Shown one piece after another: positions 20,334-30,072 of a DNA stretch of 64,000 bases (within the stretch, counting starts at the first letter, position 1; every line of letters starts with the position of its first letter). Source of the stretch: Chthonobacter albigriseus (GTDB lineage Bacteria > Pseudomonadota > Alphaproteobacteria > Rhizobiales > Pleomorphomonadaceae); assembly GCF_013839445.1 (NCBI RefSeq), contig NZ_JACDIT010000001.1, forward strand, positions 574,126 to 638,125, read 5' to 3'. The notes beneath the pieces were generated by a model that was given only the letters and a program-made list of their open reading frames with translations, was not told where the DNA came from and ran no database searches. The translations under genes and the position numbers were made by a program.

Positions 20334-22841
20334 TCATTGCATCGCATCTGCGATCAGGTCGTCGGCGGCCTCGCGCAGGAGTTCCTCCTCGCCCTCGCCG
20401 CCCGCGACCCGTTCACGCCCGATCTCCAGCATCACCGGAACGGCGAGCGGGGAGATCACGTCGAGCCTCTTGTGCACGATATGTCCGCTGATTCGCGACA
20501 GCATCTGCGACAGGCGGGCGATATCGAGCAGGCCTCCGGCGGCGTCGGCCCAGGTGGCCCGCATCAGGATGTGGTCGGGTTCGTGGGTGCGCAGGACGTC
20601 GTATATCAGGTCGGTGGAGACGGTGACCTGGCGGCCCGACTTCTCCTCGCCGGGGTGTTTCTTCTCCACCAGGCCGGAGATGAGGGCGCAGGCGCGGAAG
20701 GTGCGCTTCAAGAGGTAGCTGTCGGCCATCCAGGCATCGAGGTCGTCGCCGAGCATGTCCTCGTCGAAGAGCTGGTGGACGCTGGGGCGCTTCACGGCAA
20801 AGAGGTGGCCGAGGTCCTCCAGCCCCCAGACGGCGACACAGTAGTCGGTCGCCACGAAGCCGATCGGCTTGGCTCCCATGCGGTCGAGGCGGCGGGTGAG
20901 GAGCATGCCGAGCGTCTGATGCGCGAGCCGACCCTCGAAGGGATAGGCGACCATGTAGAAGCGGTTGCCACGCGGGAAGGTCTCCACCAGCAGTTCGTCG
21001 AACTTCGGCAGGACGGATTTCAACTGCTGGATCTCCAGCCACTCGGCGACCTGGGTCGGCAGGCGCTTCCAGGTCTCCGGGTCGCCCAACATCCGGCGGA
21101 CGCCCTCGGCGAGGAAGGTGGAGAGGGGGAACTTGCCGCCGGCGTAGATGGGGATCTTGGCCTCGGTGTCGCGGGAGCGGGAGACGATCACCTCGTTCTC
21201 GCGGATGCCCTCGTAGCGCAGCACCTCGCCGGCGAAGAGGAAGGTGTCGCCGGGCGCCATGGTCTCGCAGAAGTACTCCTCGATCTCGCCGAGGATGCGG
21301 CCGCCCATCACCGGACCGGTGCCGCGGACCTTGCCGCCAAGGCGCACCTTCATCAGCGGCGCCTCGATGATGGTACCGACATTCAGCCGGTACTGCTGGG
21401 CGAAGCGAGGATGGGTCAGCCGCCAGGTGCCGTCGGCGGTGAGGCGGATCTTGGCGTAGCGCTCGTAGGAGCGCAGCGCGTAGCCGCCGGTCGCCACGAA
21501 GTCGACGACGCGCTCGAAGGTCTCCCAGTCGAGCCCGCGGTAGGGATAGGCCGAGACGATCTCGGCGTGGAAGTCGAGCGGGCGGAACGGCCCGGAGACG
21601 GCGCGGCCGAGGACGTGCTGGGCGAGGACGTCGAGGGCGCCGTCGCGGATCGGCGGCGTGTCCTGCGCGCCGAGGTAGTTGGCGTCGAGGGCGGCCTTGC
21701 ACTCCATCACCTCGAAGCGGTTGGCCGGGACCAGCACGGCGCGGGACGGCTCGTCCATACGGTGGTTGGCGCGGCCGATGCGCTGGGCGAGGCGGCTGGC
21801 GCCTTTCGGCGCGCCGACGTGGACGACGAGGTCGACGTCGCCCCAGTCGATGCCGAGGTCGAGCGTCGAGGTCGCGACAACCGCCCGCAGGGAGCCGGCC
21901 GCCATCGCGGCTTCCACCTTGCGGCGGCGGGAAGCGTCGAGCGAGCCGTGGTGGAGGGCAATCGGCAGCGCGTCGTCGTTATGGTTCCAGAGCTCGGCGA
22001 ACAGCATCTCCGCCTGGGAGCGCGTGTTGACGAAGATCAGCGTCATCCGGTGGGCGGCAATCTCCTTCATCACCTCACCGATCGCGTAGCGGGCGGAATG
22101 GCCGGCCCAAGGAACGCGTTCTTCGGTGTCGAGGATGCGGATCTCGGGCCGCGCTCCGCCCGCCACGGTGACGAGGTCGGCCAGCGCAGGGGGCTCGCCC
22201 GGCCTCTGCGGCACCAGCCAGCCGCGCAGGTCGTCAGGCTCGGCGACGGTGGCCGACAGGCCGACCGTGCGGATGGCCGGAGCGATCGACCGCAGGCGAG
22301 CGAGGCCGAGCGCGAGCAGATCGCCGCGCTTGGAGGTGACGAGCGCGTGGAGTTCGTCGAGCACGACGGTCTTCAGGTCCTCGAAGAAGGTCGAGGCATC
22401 ATCGGCCGCAATCAGCAGCGCGAGCTGCTCCGGCGTCGTCAGGAGGATGTCCGGCGGGGCGAGCTTCTGGCGCTGGCGCTTGTGGCTCGGCGTGTCGCCG
22501 GTGCGGGTCTCCACCGTGATGGCGAGACCCATCTCGCTGATCGGCTTCTCAAGGTTCCGCTCGATGTCGACGGCCAGCGCCTTCAGGGGCGAGATGTAGA
22601 GGGTGTGGATGCCGCGGCGGCGGGTGCCTGGCTTGTGGCGGCCACGGGCGGCGATCTCGACCAGAGACGGCAGAAAGCCGGCCAGCGTCTTGCCGGCGCC
22701 GGTGGGTGCGATGAGGAGCACGGACCGGCGTTCGCCAGCCTTCTCCAGCAGCGCGACTTGATGCGGCCGCGGGGTCCAGCCACGGGCAGCGAACCAGTCG
22801 GCAAAGCGCGGAGGGAGAAGGTCGGTGGGCGCGGAGGTCAC
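20334..22841 (-). CDS. Ligase-associated DNA damage response DEXH-box helicase (Lhr-like)
   Basis: An 835-residue superfamily 2 helicase, the usual length for the ligase-associated Lhr-core subfamily. Motif I 'APTGAGKTLAGFLP' lies at about 47, then motif II 'DELHAL', motif III 'SATV' and motif VI 'QRIGRANHRM'. The C-terminal half has the winged-helix and Lhr-specific core ('RIGPV/VMGGRILGEIEEYF' region). It unwinds DNA in an ATP-dependent way. The N-terminus is uncertain: GTG at 22841 gives a start close to the conserved 'PPRFADWFAARGW', while ATG at 22907 adds 22 residues. It follows a TerB-like gene by under 100 bases and precedes pdeM. Confidence 0.92.
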   Translation of the reverse strand: MTSAPTDLLPPRFADWFAARGWTPRPHQVALLEKAGERRSVLLIAPTGAGKTLAGFLPSLVEIAARGRHKPGTRRRGIHTLYISPLKALAVDIERNLEKPISEMGLAITVETRTGDTPSHKRQRQKLAPPDILLTTPEQLALLIAADDASTFFEDLKTVVLDELHALVTSKRGDLLALGLARLRSIAPAIRTVGLSATVAEPDDLRGWLVPQRPGEPPALADLVTVAGGARPEIRILDTEERVPWAGHSARYAIGEVMKEIAAHRMTLIFVNTRSQAEMLFAELWNHNDDALPIALHHGSLDASRRRKVEAAMAAGSLRAVVATSTLDLGIDWGDVDLVVHVGAPKGASRLAQRIGRANHRMDEPSRAVLVPANRFEVMECKAALDANYLGAQDTPPIRDGALDVLAQHVLGRAVSGPFRPLDFHAEIVSAYPYRGLDWETFERVVDFVATGGYALRSYERYAKIRLTADGTWRLTHPRFAQQYRLNVGTIIEAPLMKVRLGGKVRGTGPVMGGRILGEIEEYFCETMAPGDTFLFAGEVLRYEGIRENEVIVSRSRDTEAKIPIYAGGKFPLSTFLAEGVRRMLGDPETWKRLPTQVAEWLEIQQLKSVLPKFDELLVETFPRGNRFYMVAYPFEGRLAHQTLGMLLTRRLDRMGAKPIGFVATDYCVAVWGLEDLGHLFAVKRPSVHQLFDEDMLGDDLDAWMADSYLLKRTFRACALISGLVEKKHPGEEKSGRQVTVSTDLIYDVLRTHEPDHILMRATWADAAGGLLDIARLSQMLSRISGHIVHKRLDVISPLAVPVMLEIGRERVAGGEGEEELLREAADDLIADAMQ

Positions 22842-22920
22842 GAGGGCGGACGATAGTGGAGAACGAATAGGGAATCCATCTCCACGTCGCCGGTACCGCC
22901 CGACCATACTCCCCGAGTCG

Positions 22921-23334
22921 TCACACGCCCTTGCGGTAGCGGACGCGGGCGGAGTGCTCGATGGCGGCGACGGCGAGCTTGGGGAGCTCGAAGCGATCCT
23001 CCAGCATCTGCAGGAACACGAGTTCCTCCTGCTTGACCAGGAGGTCGGCGGCCGCGACCTCGACGGCGAGCGCGTAGGCGGTCTCGTGCAGGCGTTGCGG
23101 CAGGCTCTCGGCAACCAGGTCGAGGATGCGGTCGAGGCCGTCGGGCTCGGCCAGCCGCGCGGCGGCAGTTTCGGCGATGCGACCGACGTCGCCTTCGAAA
23201 TCGTTGAACACGGGCATCAGGCTGACGAGATGGCCAAGCTGCTCCATTTCCCGTTCTGTCATGGTGTGGTCGGCGGCGGACGTCACCACCATGACCCAGA
23301 TCAGCGCTTCGTGCTTGGACAGCTTCGTCATCAT
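22921..23334 (-). CDS. TerB-like tellurite-resistance-fold protein
   Basis: A 137-residue all-helical protein matching the TerB family: '[20 protein letters not shown]' near the start, where the aspartate and glutamate lie where TerB proteins bind metal, and '[15 protein letters not shown]' in the last third. The start at the paired ATGs (23331-23334) follows a GAGGGG tract; a longer frame to 23385 lacks support. It precedes the helicase gene by 13 to 80 bases depending on the helicase start, so cotranscription is likely. Real tellurite resistance is not implied: the family is broad and often of unknown role. Confidence 0.8.
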   Translation of the reverse strand: MMTKLSKHEALIWVMVVTSAADHTMTEREMEQLGHLVSLMPVFNDFEGDVGRIAETAAARLAEPDGLDRILDLVAESLPQRLHETAYALAVEVAAADLLVKQEELVFLQMLEDRFELPKLAVAAIEHSARVRYRKGV

Positions 23335-23494
23335 CCCCTCGCAATTCTTGCCGGGCCCCATGTGGGGCGGATGCGACCTAACCACAAGCGCGGAATGCGC
23401 TCAAATCCGCTCTGAACCCGCATTGACGGGAACGGATGCGGTCCATACTTTCCGCCGTCCGCCCGACCGGGCGGTTTCCTTCTCGAGGCAACCG

Positions 23495-25159
23495 ATGACC
23501 ACCTCCGCCGACCCCGCCACGCTTCACGATCCCGCGCTTCTCGCCGCGGCCGGCCGCTCCAAGGCCTGGCCCTTCGAGGAAGCCAAGAAGATCGTGGACA
23601 GGTTGGCGAAACGGGGACATCCGGAACGCGGGGTGATCTTCGAGACGGGATACGGACCGTCCGGGCTGCCGCATATCGGCACCTTCGGCGAAGTGGCGCG
23701 CACGACCATGGTGCGGCACGCCTTCCGCATCCTCACCGAGGACAAGATCGCCACACGGCTGATCTGCTTCTCCGACGACATGGACGGCATGCGCAAGGTG
23801 CCGGAGAACGTGCCGAATCCCGACCTGCTCCGGCCGCATCTGGGCAAGCCGCTGACGCGCGTGCCGAACCCCTTCTCCAACGAGTGGCCGAGCTTCGGGC
23901 ACAACAACAACGCCAAACTGCGCAGCTTCCTCGACACCTTCGGCTTCGACTACGAGTTCATGTCGGCGACCGAGGTCTACGCCGCCGGCGTGCTCGACGA
24001 GAAGCTGCTGGAGATGCTGAAGCACTACGACGAGGTCATGGCGATCATGCTGCCGACGCTGCGCGAGGAGCGGCGGAAGACCTACTCGCCGTTCCTGCCG
24101 GTGCACCCGAAGACCGGCGTCGTCATGCAGGTGCCGGTCGAAGATCGCAACGTCGCCGCGGGAACCATCGTCTGGACCGACCCGGACACCGGTGAGCGGT
24201 TCGAGACGCCGGTCACCGGCGGACACGCCAAGGCGCAGTGGAAGCCGGACTGGGCGCTTCGGTGGGCCGCGCTCGGCGTGGACTACGAGATGAGCGGCAA
24301 GGACCACATCGACAACGTGAAGACGTCGTCGAAGATCTGCCGGGTGCTCGGCGGCGTGCCGCCGGAGGGATTCAACTACGAGCTCTTCCTGGACGAGAAC
24401 GGGGAGAAGATCTCCAAGTCCAAGGGCAACGGCCTGACCATCGACGAGTGGCTGACCTACGCCTCGCCGGACAGCCTGGCGCTCTACATGTTCCAGAAGC
24501 CGAAGACGGCCAAGAAGCTGTTCTTCGACGTCATCCCGCGGGCGGTGGACGAGTATTTCACCTTCCTGGAGAAATACCCGGAGCAGGACGCGGACACCAA
24601 GCTGCAGAACCCGGTCTGGCACATCCATTCCGGCAATCCACCGGTGACGCCGGTGCCGATCAGCTTCTCGATGCTGCTGAATCTCGTTTCGGCGAGCCAC
24701 GCGCACGACAAGGCGACGCTGTGGGCCTACATTTCGCGGCACCAGCCCGGGATCTCCGCGGCCACCCATCCCAAGCTCGACGAGCTCGCGGGCTACGCGA
24801 TCCGCTTCTACGAGGACCGGGTCGCGCCGACCAAGCAGTTCCGGGCTCCGGACGAGGTGGAGCGGGCGGCGCTGGCGGCTTTGCGGGACGCGCTCACCGG
24901 CCTCCCGGCCGACGCGTCGGCAGAAACCGTGCAGGACGCAGTGCTGTCGGTGGCACGCAAGTTCGAGCGTTACCAGGATCCGTCGAAGAAGAGCCCGGAC
25001 GGCGGCCCCGGCGTCAGCCTGGAATGGTTCTCGGCGCTCTACCAGATCCTGCTCGGCCAGGATAAGGGGCCGCGGTTCGGATCCTTCGCGGCGCTCTACG
25101 GCCTGAAGGAAACGGCGGCGATGATCGACGACGCGCTTGCGGGTCGACTGAAGGTCTGA
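23495..25159 (+). CDS. lysK: Lysyl-tRNA synthetase, class I
   Basis: A 554-residue class I aminoacyl-tRNA synthetase that charges tRNA-Lys. The class I signatures are clear: '[13 protein letters not shown]' (HIGT at about 58) and '[11 protein letters not shown]' (KISKS at about 305). Class I LysRS is typical of archaea, spirochaetes and alphaproteobacteria, while most bacteria have the unrelated class II enzyme. The ATG at 23495 has GAGG 7 bases upstream; the longer open frame upstream is not coding. It ends 7 bases before the end of a convergent gene. Confidence 0.96.
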   Translation: MTTSADPATLHDPALLAAAGRSKAWPFEEAKKIVDRLAKRGHPERGVIFETGYGPSGLPHIGTFGEVARTTMVRHAFRILTEDKIATRLICFSDDMDGMRKVPENVPNPDLLRPHLGKPLTRVPNPFSNEWPSFGHNNNAKLRSFLDTFGFDYEFMSATEVYAAGVLDEKLLEMLKHYDEVMAIMLPTLREERRKTYSPFLPVHPKTGVVMQVPVEDRNVAAGTIVWTDPDTGERFETPVTGGHAKAQWKPDWALRWAALGVDYEMSGKDHIDNVKTSSKICRVLGGVPPEGFNYELFLDENGEKISKSKGNGLTIDEWLTYASPDSLALYMFQKPKTAKKLFFDVIPRAVDEYFTFLEKYPEQDADTKLQNPVWHIHSGNPPVTPVPISFSMLLNLVSASHAHDKATLWAYISRHQPGISAATHPKLDELAGYAIRFYEDRVAPTKQFRAPDEVERAALAALRDALTGLPADASAETVQDAVLSVARKFERYQDPSKKSPDGGPGVSLEWFSALYQILLGQDKGPRFGSFAALYGLKETAAMIDDALAGRLKV

Positions 25160-25166
25160 AAGGCGT

Positions 25167-25934
25167 TCAGCCGGCGATGACGCCCAGCGGGGCCGGACCG
25201 AAGCGGCCCCGGCGCTGGTCCTTGGCGGCCGCATGGAGGGGCGACAGCACCTTGTCCTCGTGGGTGGGGTCGGCCCAGCCCATCTCCACCAGCCATTTGG
25301 CCAGATCGCGCGGGCCCACGGCGCAATGTGCCGTGGGATTTCGTGGATCGGTGGTGTCGACCATGCTGCATTCCAGGGAGCGTCCCCCGATCAGGCGCGC
25401 CAGCTCGGCACGGGCCTTGGCGCCGCACTTCCATTCGACCCCGGCAGTGTCCCTGCAGGTCTCGTCGAAAGCCGGCGTTCGGATGCCGGCGATGGAAACC
25501 ACGATCGCCTCGCCTTTGCGAACGACCCTGAAGTGGCCGGCGTCGAGCACGACGATGCGGCGGAAGACGTCGGTGGGTTTCGGCCGGTCGAGAGTCTCGA
25601 TCTTGGGCGGCGCGATACGCTTGAGCGGGCCGTCGACAGCTGGTCCTGGCGTCACTCCCGGCGGGGTGACGTCGCGGGCCTTCGCCGCGACGGTGTCGAC
25701 GAGAGCGGCCACGGCCTGCGTTCCCCCGGTGGGGACGAGGTCGGCGCCGGCCGCCGAAGCATCCGCCGCGATCTCGTCTGTGGGGGAGAGAGTGGATCGA
25801 AAACCGTCGTCAGGGGTGCCGTAGGCCAGGAAGAGCCATGCGCCGCAGATCGCAGTGATCAACGGACCGCCCAGGAGGGGCATCGACCACGTCGACCAGA
25901 ATCCCCTTCGCTTGCGTGCATGCGCCCCGACCAA
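25167..25934 (-). CDS. Membrane-anchored thermonuclease-fold protein, probably inactive
   Basis: A 255-residue protein with an N-terminal membrane segment after a basic leader ('HARKRRGFWSTW', then hydrophobic to about residue 40), a Pro/Ala-rich linker, and a C-terminal SNase-like domain: 'VVSIAGIRTPAFDETCRD', 'WKCGAKARAELARLIGGR' and 'RDLAKWLVEMGWA'. Active family members have an 'R/DRYGR' stretch before the last helix; here it is replaced by 'TTDPRNPTAHC', so the catalytic residues look lost. The start is a TTG at 25934 behind GAGGAGG. It follows the S24-like regulator gene by 22 bases. Function unknown. Confidence 0.7.
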   Translation of the reverse strand: MVGAHARKRRGFWSTWSMPLLGGPLITAICGAWLFLAYGTPDDGFRSTLSPTDEIAADASAAGADLVPTGGTQAVAALVDTVAAKARDVTPPGVTPGPAVDGPLKRIAPPKIETLDRPKPTDVFRRIVVLDAGHFRVVRKGEAIVVSIAGIRTPAFDETCRDTAGVEWKCGAKARAELARLIGGRSLECSMVDTTDPRNPTAHCAVGPRDLAKWLVEMGWADPTHEDKVLSPLHAAAKDQRRGRFGPAPLGVIAG

Positions 25935-25956
25935 GACGTCCGCCTCCTCGCATTTC

Positions 25957-26601
25957 TCACTGGCTGGCCCATAGGATCCGCGCCAGGAACACCGACCCTT
26001 TGACAGGGAGCCGGATGGTTCCGGTCCCGTCCAGGCGCGTCAGATCCAGGTCCGCCCGTCCGCGCGCCTTCACCTGCAACACGCTCGCCTCCCCGTCCGT
26101 TCCCACGGCGAGAACGCGGTCGCCGGGACCGATCTCGGCGTCGGGCGATACGATCAACGTGCCACCCGCCCTGTAGAGCCCGCCGACCGCCGACGCAGGA
26201 ACGGCGACCATGAAGAGGGCGACACCGGGCTGGGCCGGGAACCATCCGCCGGACTCTTCACCTCCGGTTTCGTCGTCCCGAGGCACGGTCTCCTCGGCAA
26301 AGCCCCCCGCTGGCTGGACCGCCCGCCGAACAACGGGGGCGGAGAGACGCCGAACGGCATGTCCTTTCTGTTCGAGCCCGAGGCCGAGATAGAATTCGAC
26401 CACGTTGGTGCCCGTCGCATCGAGAATCTTAGCGAGCGATTCGGTCGATGGCCAGCGGAGACGTCCGTCGTTCGCCACACGCTTGGACTTGTTGAAGGTC
26501 GTAGGATCGAGGCCAGCCCGCCGCGCCAGCCCGGAGACGGACAGTCCGTTCCGGGCAGCCAGCGAATCGATCAATCCCCAGATTCGGTCATGGGAGAGCA
26601 T
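25957..26601 (-). CDS. XRE-type regulator with S24/LexA-like C-terminal domain
   Basis: A 214-residue protein with an N-terminal helix-turn-helix ('NGLSVSGLARRAGLDPTTFN', about 17-36) and a C-terminal peptidase S24-like fold ('GTLIVSPDAEIGPGDRVLAV' and 'RILWAS' at the end), as in phage repressor-type regulators. A catalytic Ser/Lys dyad is not obvious, so self-cleavage is doubtful. The ATG at 26601 starts 'MLSHDRIWGLIDSLAARNG'; upstream ATGs in the same open frame are less likely. It is divergent from the DUF952 gene. No phage genes surround it, so it is more likely a resident regulator. Confidence 0.8.
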   Translation of the reverse strand: MLSHDRIWGLIDSLAARNGLSVSGLARRAGLDPTTFNKSKRVANDGRLRWPSTESLAKILDATGTNVVEFYLGLGLEQKGHAVRRLSAPVVRRAVQPAGGFAEETVPRDDETGGEESGGWFPAQPGVALFMVAVPASAVGGLYRAGGTLIVSPDAEIGPGDRVLAVGTDGEASVLQVKARGRADLDLTRLDGTGTIRLPVKGSVFLARILWASQ

Positions 26602-26734
26602 AGGCGCGCGGTCCAGCATCGAAAGTCTCGCAGCCGCGGCTTGTTTCCCCGCGCCGGGAGGGATAATCGGCAGGGCGGCCCTGCCCATCCGGCTGGCCGC
26701 CCCGTTTACGCCAGAACTCTGGAGATCCGCCGCC

Positions 26735-27094
26735 GTGAGCCGGTTCATCTACAAGATCGTGCCGCGCGGCCTCTGGGCCGAAGCCGAGCGGGCGGGCGCC
26801 TTCTCGGGAGCGCCGGTGGACCACAGCGACGGGTATATCCATCTTTCCGACGCAACCCAAGTCGTCGAGACGGCCTCCCGACATTTTACCGGGGCGGCCG
26901 ACCTCCTGCTGGTGAGCGTCGACGCCGGGGCGCTGGGCGATGCGCTCCGGTGGGAGCCGTCGCGCGGGGGCCAGTTGTTTCCTCATCTCTACGGACCCCT
27001 TCCCTTGTCAGCGGTCACGGCTGTGGTGCCGCTGCCGCTCGGCGCGGATGGCCGACACCTGTTCCCGACAGACCTCGGCGGAGCGGGCACATGA
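26735..27094 (+). CDS. DUF952 family protein
   Basis: A 119-residue protein with the DUF952 pattern: 'FIYKIVPRGLWAEAERAG', 'DGYIHLSDATQVVETASRHF' and 'FPHLYGPLPLSAV'. The start is a GTG at 26735 with GGAG 10 bases upstream. Its TGA overlaps the ATG of pyrD (ATGA), so it is translationally coupled to pyrimidine synthesis. The biochemical role of DUF952 is unknown. Confidence 0.85.
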   Translation: MSRFIYKIVPRGLWAEAERAGAFSGAPVDHSDGYIHLSDATQVVETASRHFTGAADLLLVSVDAGALGDALRWEPSRGGQLFPHLYGPLPLSAVTAVVPLPLGADGRHLFPTDLGGAGT

Positions 27095-28176
27095 CCCTAG
27101 CGACCCTCGCCTCCGGCCTGCTGCGCCGGTTCGATCCGGAGACCGCGCACGGCTTGGCCATCAAAGCCTTGAAGTACGGGGTTGTTCCCGCTCCGCTTCC
27201 GGTCAGGGACACGCGCCTCCAGGTCCGCTTCTTCGATCTGACACTGGCCAATCCCCTCGGCATGGCCGCGGGCTTCGACAAGAACGCCGAGGTGCCGGAC
27301 GCCCTCATAGCGATGGGGTTCGGCTTCGCGGAGGTCGGCACGCTCACGCCGCGGCCGCAATCGGGCAATCCGAAGCCGCGCATCTTCCGGCTTCCCGAGG
27401 CGAAGGGCGTGATCAACCGGCTGGGGTTCAACAACGAAGGGCACCAGAGCGCGCTGGCACGCCTTTCGGCGCGCAGCGGCAACGGCGTGGTTGGGGTCAA
27501 CGTCGGGGCCAACAAGGACAGCCAGGACCGGGCGGGCGACTATGTGGCCGGCGTGAGCCTGTTCGCGCGGTTCGCCTCCTACTTCACCGCCAACGTGTCG
27601 TCGCCGAACACGCCGGGCCTGCGCGATCTGCAGGCGCGCGAGGCGCTCGACGACCTGCTCGGCCGGGTGGTCGGGGCGCGGGACGACACGATCGATGCGG
27701 CGGGGCGGCGGGTGCCGGTGCTTCTGAAGATCGCTCCCGATGTCACCGAGGAAGGGCTCGACGACATCGCCGATGTGGCGATCCGGCGAGGGATCGACGG
27801 GCTGATCGTGTCCAACACCACCGTGTCGCGGGCCGGGCTCACCCATCCGCTGGCGGGAGAGACCGGCGGGCTTTCGGGCGCGCCGCTGTTCGAGCGGTCG
27901 ACCATCGTGCTGGCCAAGATGCGCGAACGGGTCGGACCCAAGCCGTTCATCATCGGGGTGGGGGGCGTCGCGGACGCGGCGAGCGCGGTGGAGAAGATCG
28001 CCGCCGGGGCCGACGCGGTGCAGCTCTACACCGGGTTCATCTACGGCGGACCGGCTCTTGTGCCGGCCATCCTGACGGGGATGCTGTCGATCCTGGACCG
28101 GGAGAAGGTCTCCAGCGTGGCCGCGCTGCGGTCGACGCGGCTCAGCGCCTGGGCGGATCGCCCGATCCCGGTCTGA
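27091..28176 (+). CDS. pyrD: Dihydroorotate dehydrogenase (quinone), class 2
   Basis: A 361-residue FMN enzyme that oxidises dihydroorotate to orotate in pyrimidine synthesis and passes electrons to quinone at the inner membrane. The class 2 features are present: an N-terminal amphipathic extension ('LLRRFDPETAHGLAIKALKYG'-like), 'NPLGMAAGFDKNAE', and the catalytic Ser in 'NVSSPNTPGLRDLQ', where class 1 enzymes have Cys. 'FIIGVGGV' and 'QLYTGFIYGGP' bind the FMN phosphate. The ATG overlaps the DUF952 stop by four bases. A strong hairpin terminator follows. Confidence 0.96.
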   Translation: MTLATLASGLLRRFDPETAHGLAIKALKYGVVPAPLPVRDTRLQVRFFDLTLANPLGMAAGFDKNAEVPDALIAMGFGFAEVGTLTPRPQSGNPKPRIFRLPEAKGVINRLGFNNEGHQSALARLSARSGNGVVGVNVGANKDSQDRAGDYVAGVSLFARFASYFTANVSSPNTPGLRDLQAREALDDLLGRVVGARDDTIDAAGRRVPVLLKIAPDVTEEGLDDIADVAIRRGIDGLIVSNTTVSRAGLTHPLAGETGGLSGAPLFERSTIVLAKMRERVGPKPFIIGVGGVADAASAVEKIAAGADAVQLYTGFIYGGPALVPAILTGMLSILDREKVSSVAALRSTRLSAWADRPIPV

Positions 28177-28198
28177 TTCCCGTCTGATCCCAAAGAAA

Positions 28199-28221
28199 AG
28201 GCCGGGCTTCCGGCCCGGCCT
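28199..28221. terminator. Intrinsic terminator between convergent pyrD and cytochrome c genes
   Basis: AGGCCGGGC and GCCCGGCCT form a perfect 9-base-pair stem with the loop TTCCG. The A-rich run on the low-coordinate side gives a T-tract (CTTTTCTTTG) for transcripts coming from the cytochrome gene, so it is strongest on the minus strand but can act both ways. Confidence 0.75.
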
Positions 28222-28248
28222 GTCGTCACTGTTCGTCCGCCAGCGGAC

Positions 28249-29019
28249 TCACTGGGCCGGCGCAGGAGCGGGCTGCTCAGGGGTCGCGGCGGGCGCTTCG
28301 GCGGGGGTGCCTTCTGCCGGTGCTGCCGGAGCTTCGCCGGTTGCAGGGGCTGCCGGGGCAGCCTCGGCCGGGGCCGGGGCAGCTTCCGCGGCCGGAGCGG
28401 CCTCGGGCGCCGGAGCAGCGTCGGCGGCAGGGGCAGCTTCAGCAGCAGGAGCGGCTTCAGCAGCGGGAGCGGCGTCGGCGGCCGGGAGCGGCAGCGGGCT
28501 GTCGCTCAGCGTGTTCATGTAGGCGATGAGATCAGCGCGATCCTGAGACTTCTTCAGGCCGGCGTAGCCCATCTTGGTGCCGGGCACGTGCCCCTTGGGA
28601 TTGGCGATGAACGCGTCCAAGTGCTCGAAGTCCCATGCCGGGTTTGCGTTGCCGAATTCGACCATCGCCTGGGAATAGGCATAGCCTTCGTGGCTCCCCG
28701 GCTTGCGGCCAACCGTAGCCCAGAGGCCCGGGCCGGTCTTGTTCGCTCCACCCTTTTCAAAGTCGTGGCAGGAACCGCAGGCCTTCGACGCCTTCATGCC
28801 GTTCTCGGTGCTGGCAGAGGCCAGACGGACGGCGATGGGCTCCTCGGCGGCGCCGGCATCGGCTTCCGCGGGTGCGGCTTCCTCGGCCGCAGCGACCTCG
28901 AAGCCGGGCGTCTCCGGTTCGGGCACGTGGTAGATGGCATCGGCCAGAAGGCCGGTACCCATGCCGAAGACCAGCGTACCCAGAACCGCGGCGGCAACTT
29001 TGTTGAATTCGAGGGACAT
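28249..29019 (-). CDS. Membrane-anchored c-type cytochrome with Ala/Pro-rich tail
   Basis: A 256-residue protein. The N-terminus ('[21 protein letters not shown]' region) is a signal anchor, followed by an acidic Ala/Glu linker. The cytochrome c2-like domain (about 70-175) has the haem motif 'CGSCH', 'KTGPGLW', '[20 protein letters not shown]' with the axial Met, and '[13 protein letters not shown]'. The last 75 or so residues are tandem '[10 protein letters not shown]'-type repeats, an unusual tail for this family; the core is like CycM-type cytochrome c552 of rhizobia, which passes electrons to cytochrome aa3 oxidase. The ATG at 29019 has GGAG upstream. The tail may span the periplasm or be unstructured. 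Confidence 0.88.
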   Translation of the reverse strand: MSLEFNKVAAAVLGTLVFGMGTGLLADAIYHVPEPETPGFEVAAAEEAAPAEADAGAAEEPIAVRLASASTENGMKASKACGSCHDFEKGGANKTGPGLWATVGRKPGSHEGYAYSQAMVEFGNANPAWDFEHLDAFIANPKGHVPGTKMGYAGLKKSQDRADLIAYMNTLSDSPLPLPAADAAPAAEAAPAAEAAPAADAAPAPEAAPAAEAAPAPAEAAPAAPATGEAPAAPAEGTPAEAPAATPEQPAPAPAQ

Positions 29020-29240
29020 TCAGGGCTCCAGAAACCACGGTGCGGGGGAAACGACCACCGATCGGCCCCGCGTGGGAAGCCGGAGGCCGAGGTCCTGTCC
29101 CCACCCGGAAATCGGCCGGAAACTACAAACTTTCCCAGCCCGATGTCCATACGTATAACGCAGACCCGGTTGAGACTTTTGTACCCGCTCGGCGATGCAA
29201 CGATAGCGCCCTTCGCGCGGAAGCCAAGGAGCAGAACGGA

Positions 29241-29978
29241 ATGAGGAAGCCGATGAAAGCTCTTGTGGTCATTCCCGCGCGCCTTGCGGCGACGCGCCTG
29301 CCCAACAAGCCGCTTGCCGACATCGGCGGCGAGGCGATGATCGTTCATGTCTGGAGACGGGCGATGGAGGCCGATATCGGGCCGGTCGTGGTCGCGTGCG
29401 ACGCCGAACCTGTGGCCGCGGCGATTCGGGCGGCCGGCGGCGACGCGGTGCTGACGCGGCCCGACCATCCGAGCGGGTCCGACCGGGTCTATGAGGCAAT
29501 CGGCCGCATCGATCCCAATGGCACCTGCGAGGTGGTGGTGAACGTGCAGGGCGACCTTCCTACCGTGGCGCCCGGGTCGATCCGCGCCTGCTTCGCACCT
29601 CTGGAGGACCCCGAGGTGGACGTGGCGACGCTGGCGGCGGAAATCCGCCTGGAGCACGAGAGGACGGATCCGAACGTGGTCAAAGTGGTGGGGTCGCCGC
29701 TCGGCCCCGACCGGCTCCGCGCCCTCTACTTCACGCGAGCGACAGCGCCATGGGGGGACGGGCCGCTCTTCCATCACATCGGCCTCTACGCCTTCCGCCG
29801 AACGGCCCTGGAGCGTTTCGTGTCGCTGCCACCCTCCGTCCTGGAACGGCGGGAGAGGCTGGAGCAGCTGCGCCTCCTGGAAGCGGGGATGCGGATCGAC
29901 GTCGCGCTGGTGGACGACGTGCCGCTCGGGGTCGACACGCCGGAGGACCTGGAACGGGCGCGGGCCGTGCTCGCCTGA
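29241..29978 (+). CDS. kdsB: 3-deoxy-manno-octulosonate cytidylyltransferase
   Basis: A 245-residue enzyme that makes CMP-Kdo for lipopolysaccharide core synthesis. The nucleotide-binding start '[20 protein letters not shown]' and '[13 protein letters not shown]' are characteristic, and the length is normal. The ATG at 29241 has AAGGAG nine bases upstream; an internal ATG at Met5 is possible. It is divergent from the cytochrome gene and followed by pheA on the same strand after 94 bases. Confidence 0.93.
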   Translation: MRKPMKALVVIPARLAATRLPNKPLADIGGEAMIVHVWRRAMEADIGPVVVACDAEPVAAAIRAAGGDAVLTRPDHPSGSDRVYEAIGRIDPNGTCEVVVNVQGDLPTVAPGSIRACFAPLEDPEVDVATLAAEIRLEHERTDPNVVKVVGSPLGPDRLRALYFTRATAPWGDGPLFHHIGLYAFRRTALERFVSLPPSVLERRERLEQLRLLEAGMRIDVALVDDVPLGVDTPEDLERARAVLA

Positions 29979-30072
29979 AGCCCGGCGCGACGGCTATCCC
30001 CTTTCCTCCCGGCGGCGGCTCGGATAGAGGTCGCCTCGGCGTTTCGCCGACCGTCACCAGAACGAGTGTCCG

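Noticed and set aside
20091-22856. A 921-residue plus-strand open frame over the helicase gene
   Set aside because: No motifs and atypical composition; the minus strand has all helicase motifs.
28310-28490. Minisatellite-like DNA repeat in the cytochrome gene
   Set aside because: The repetition follows from the Ala/Pro/Glu-rich protein tail with mixed codons; there is no constant DNA unit.
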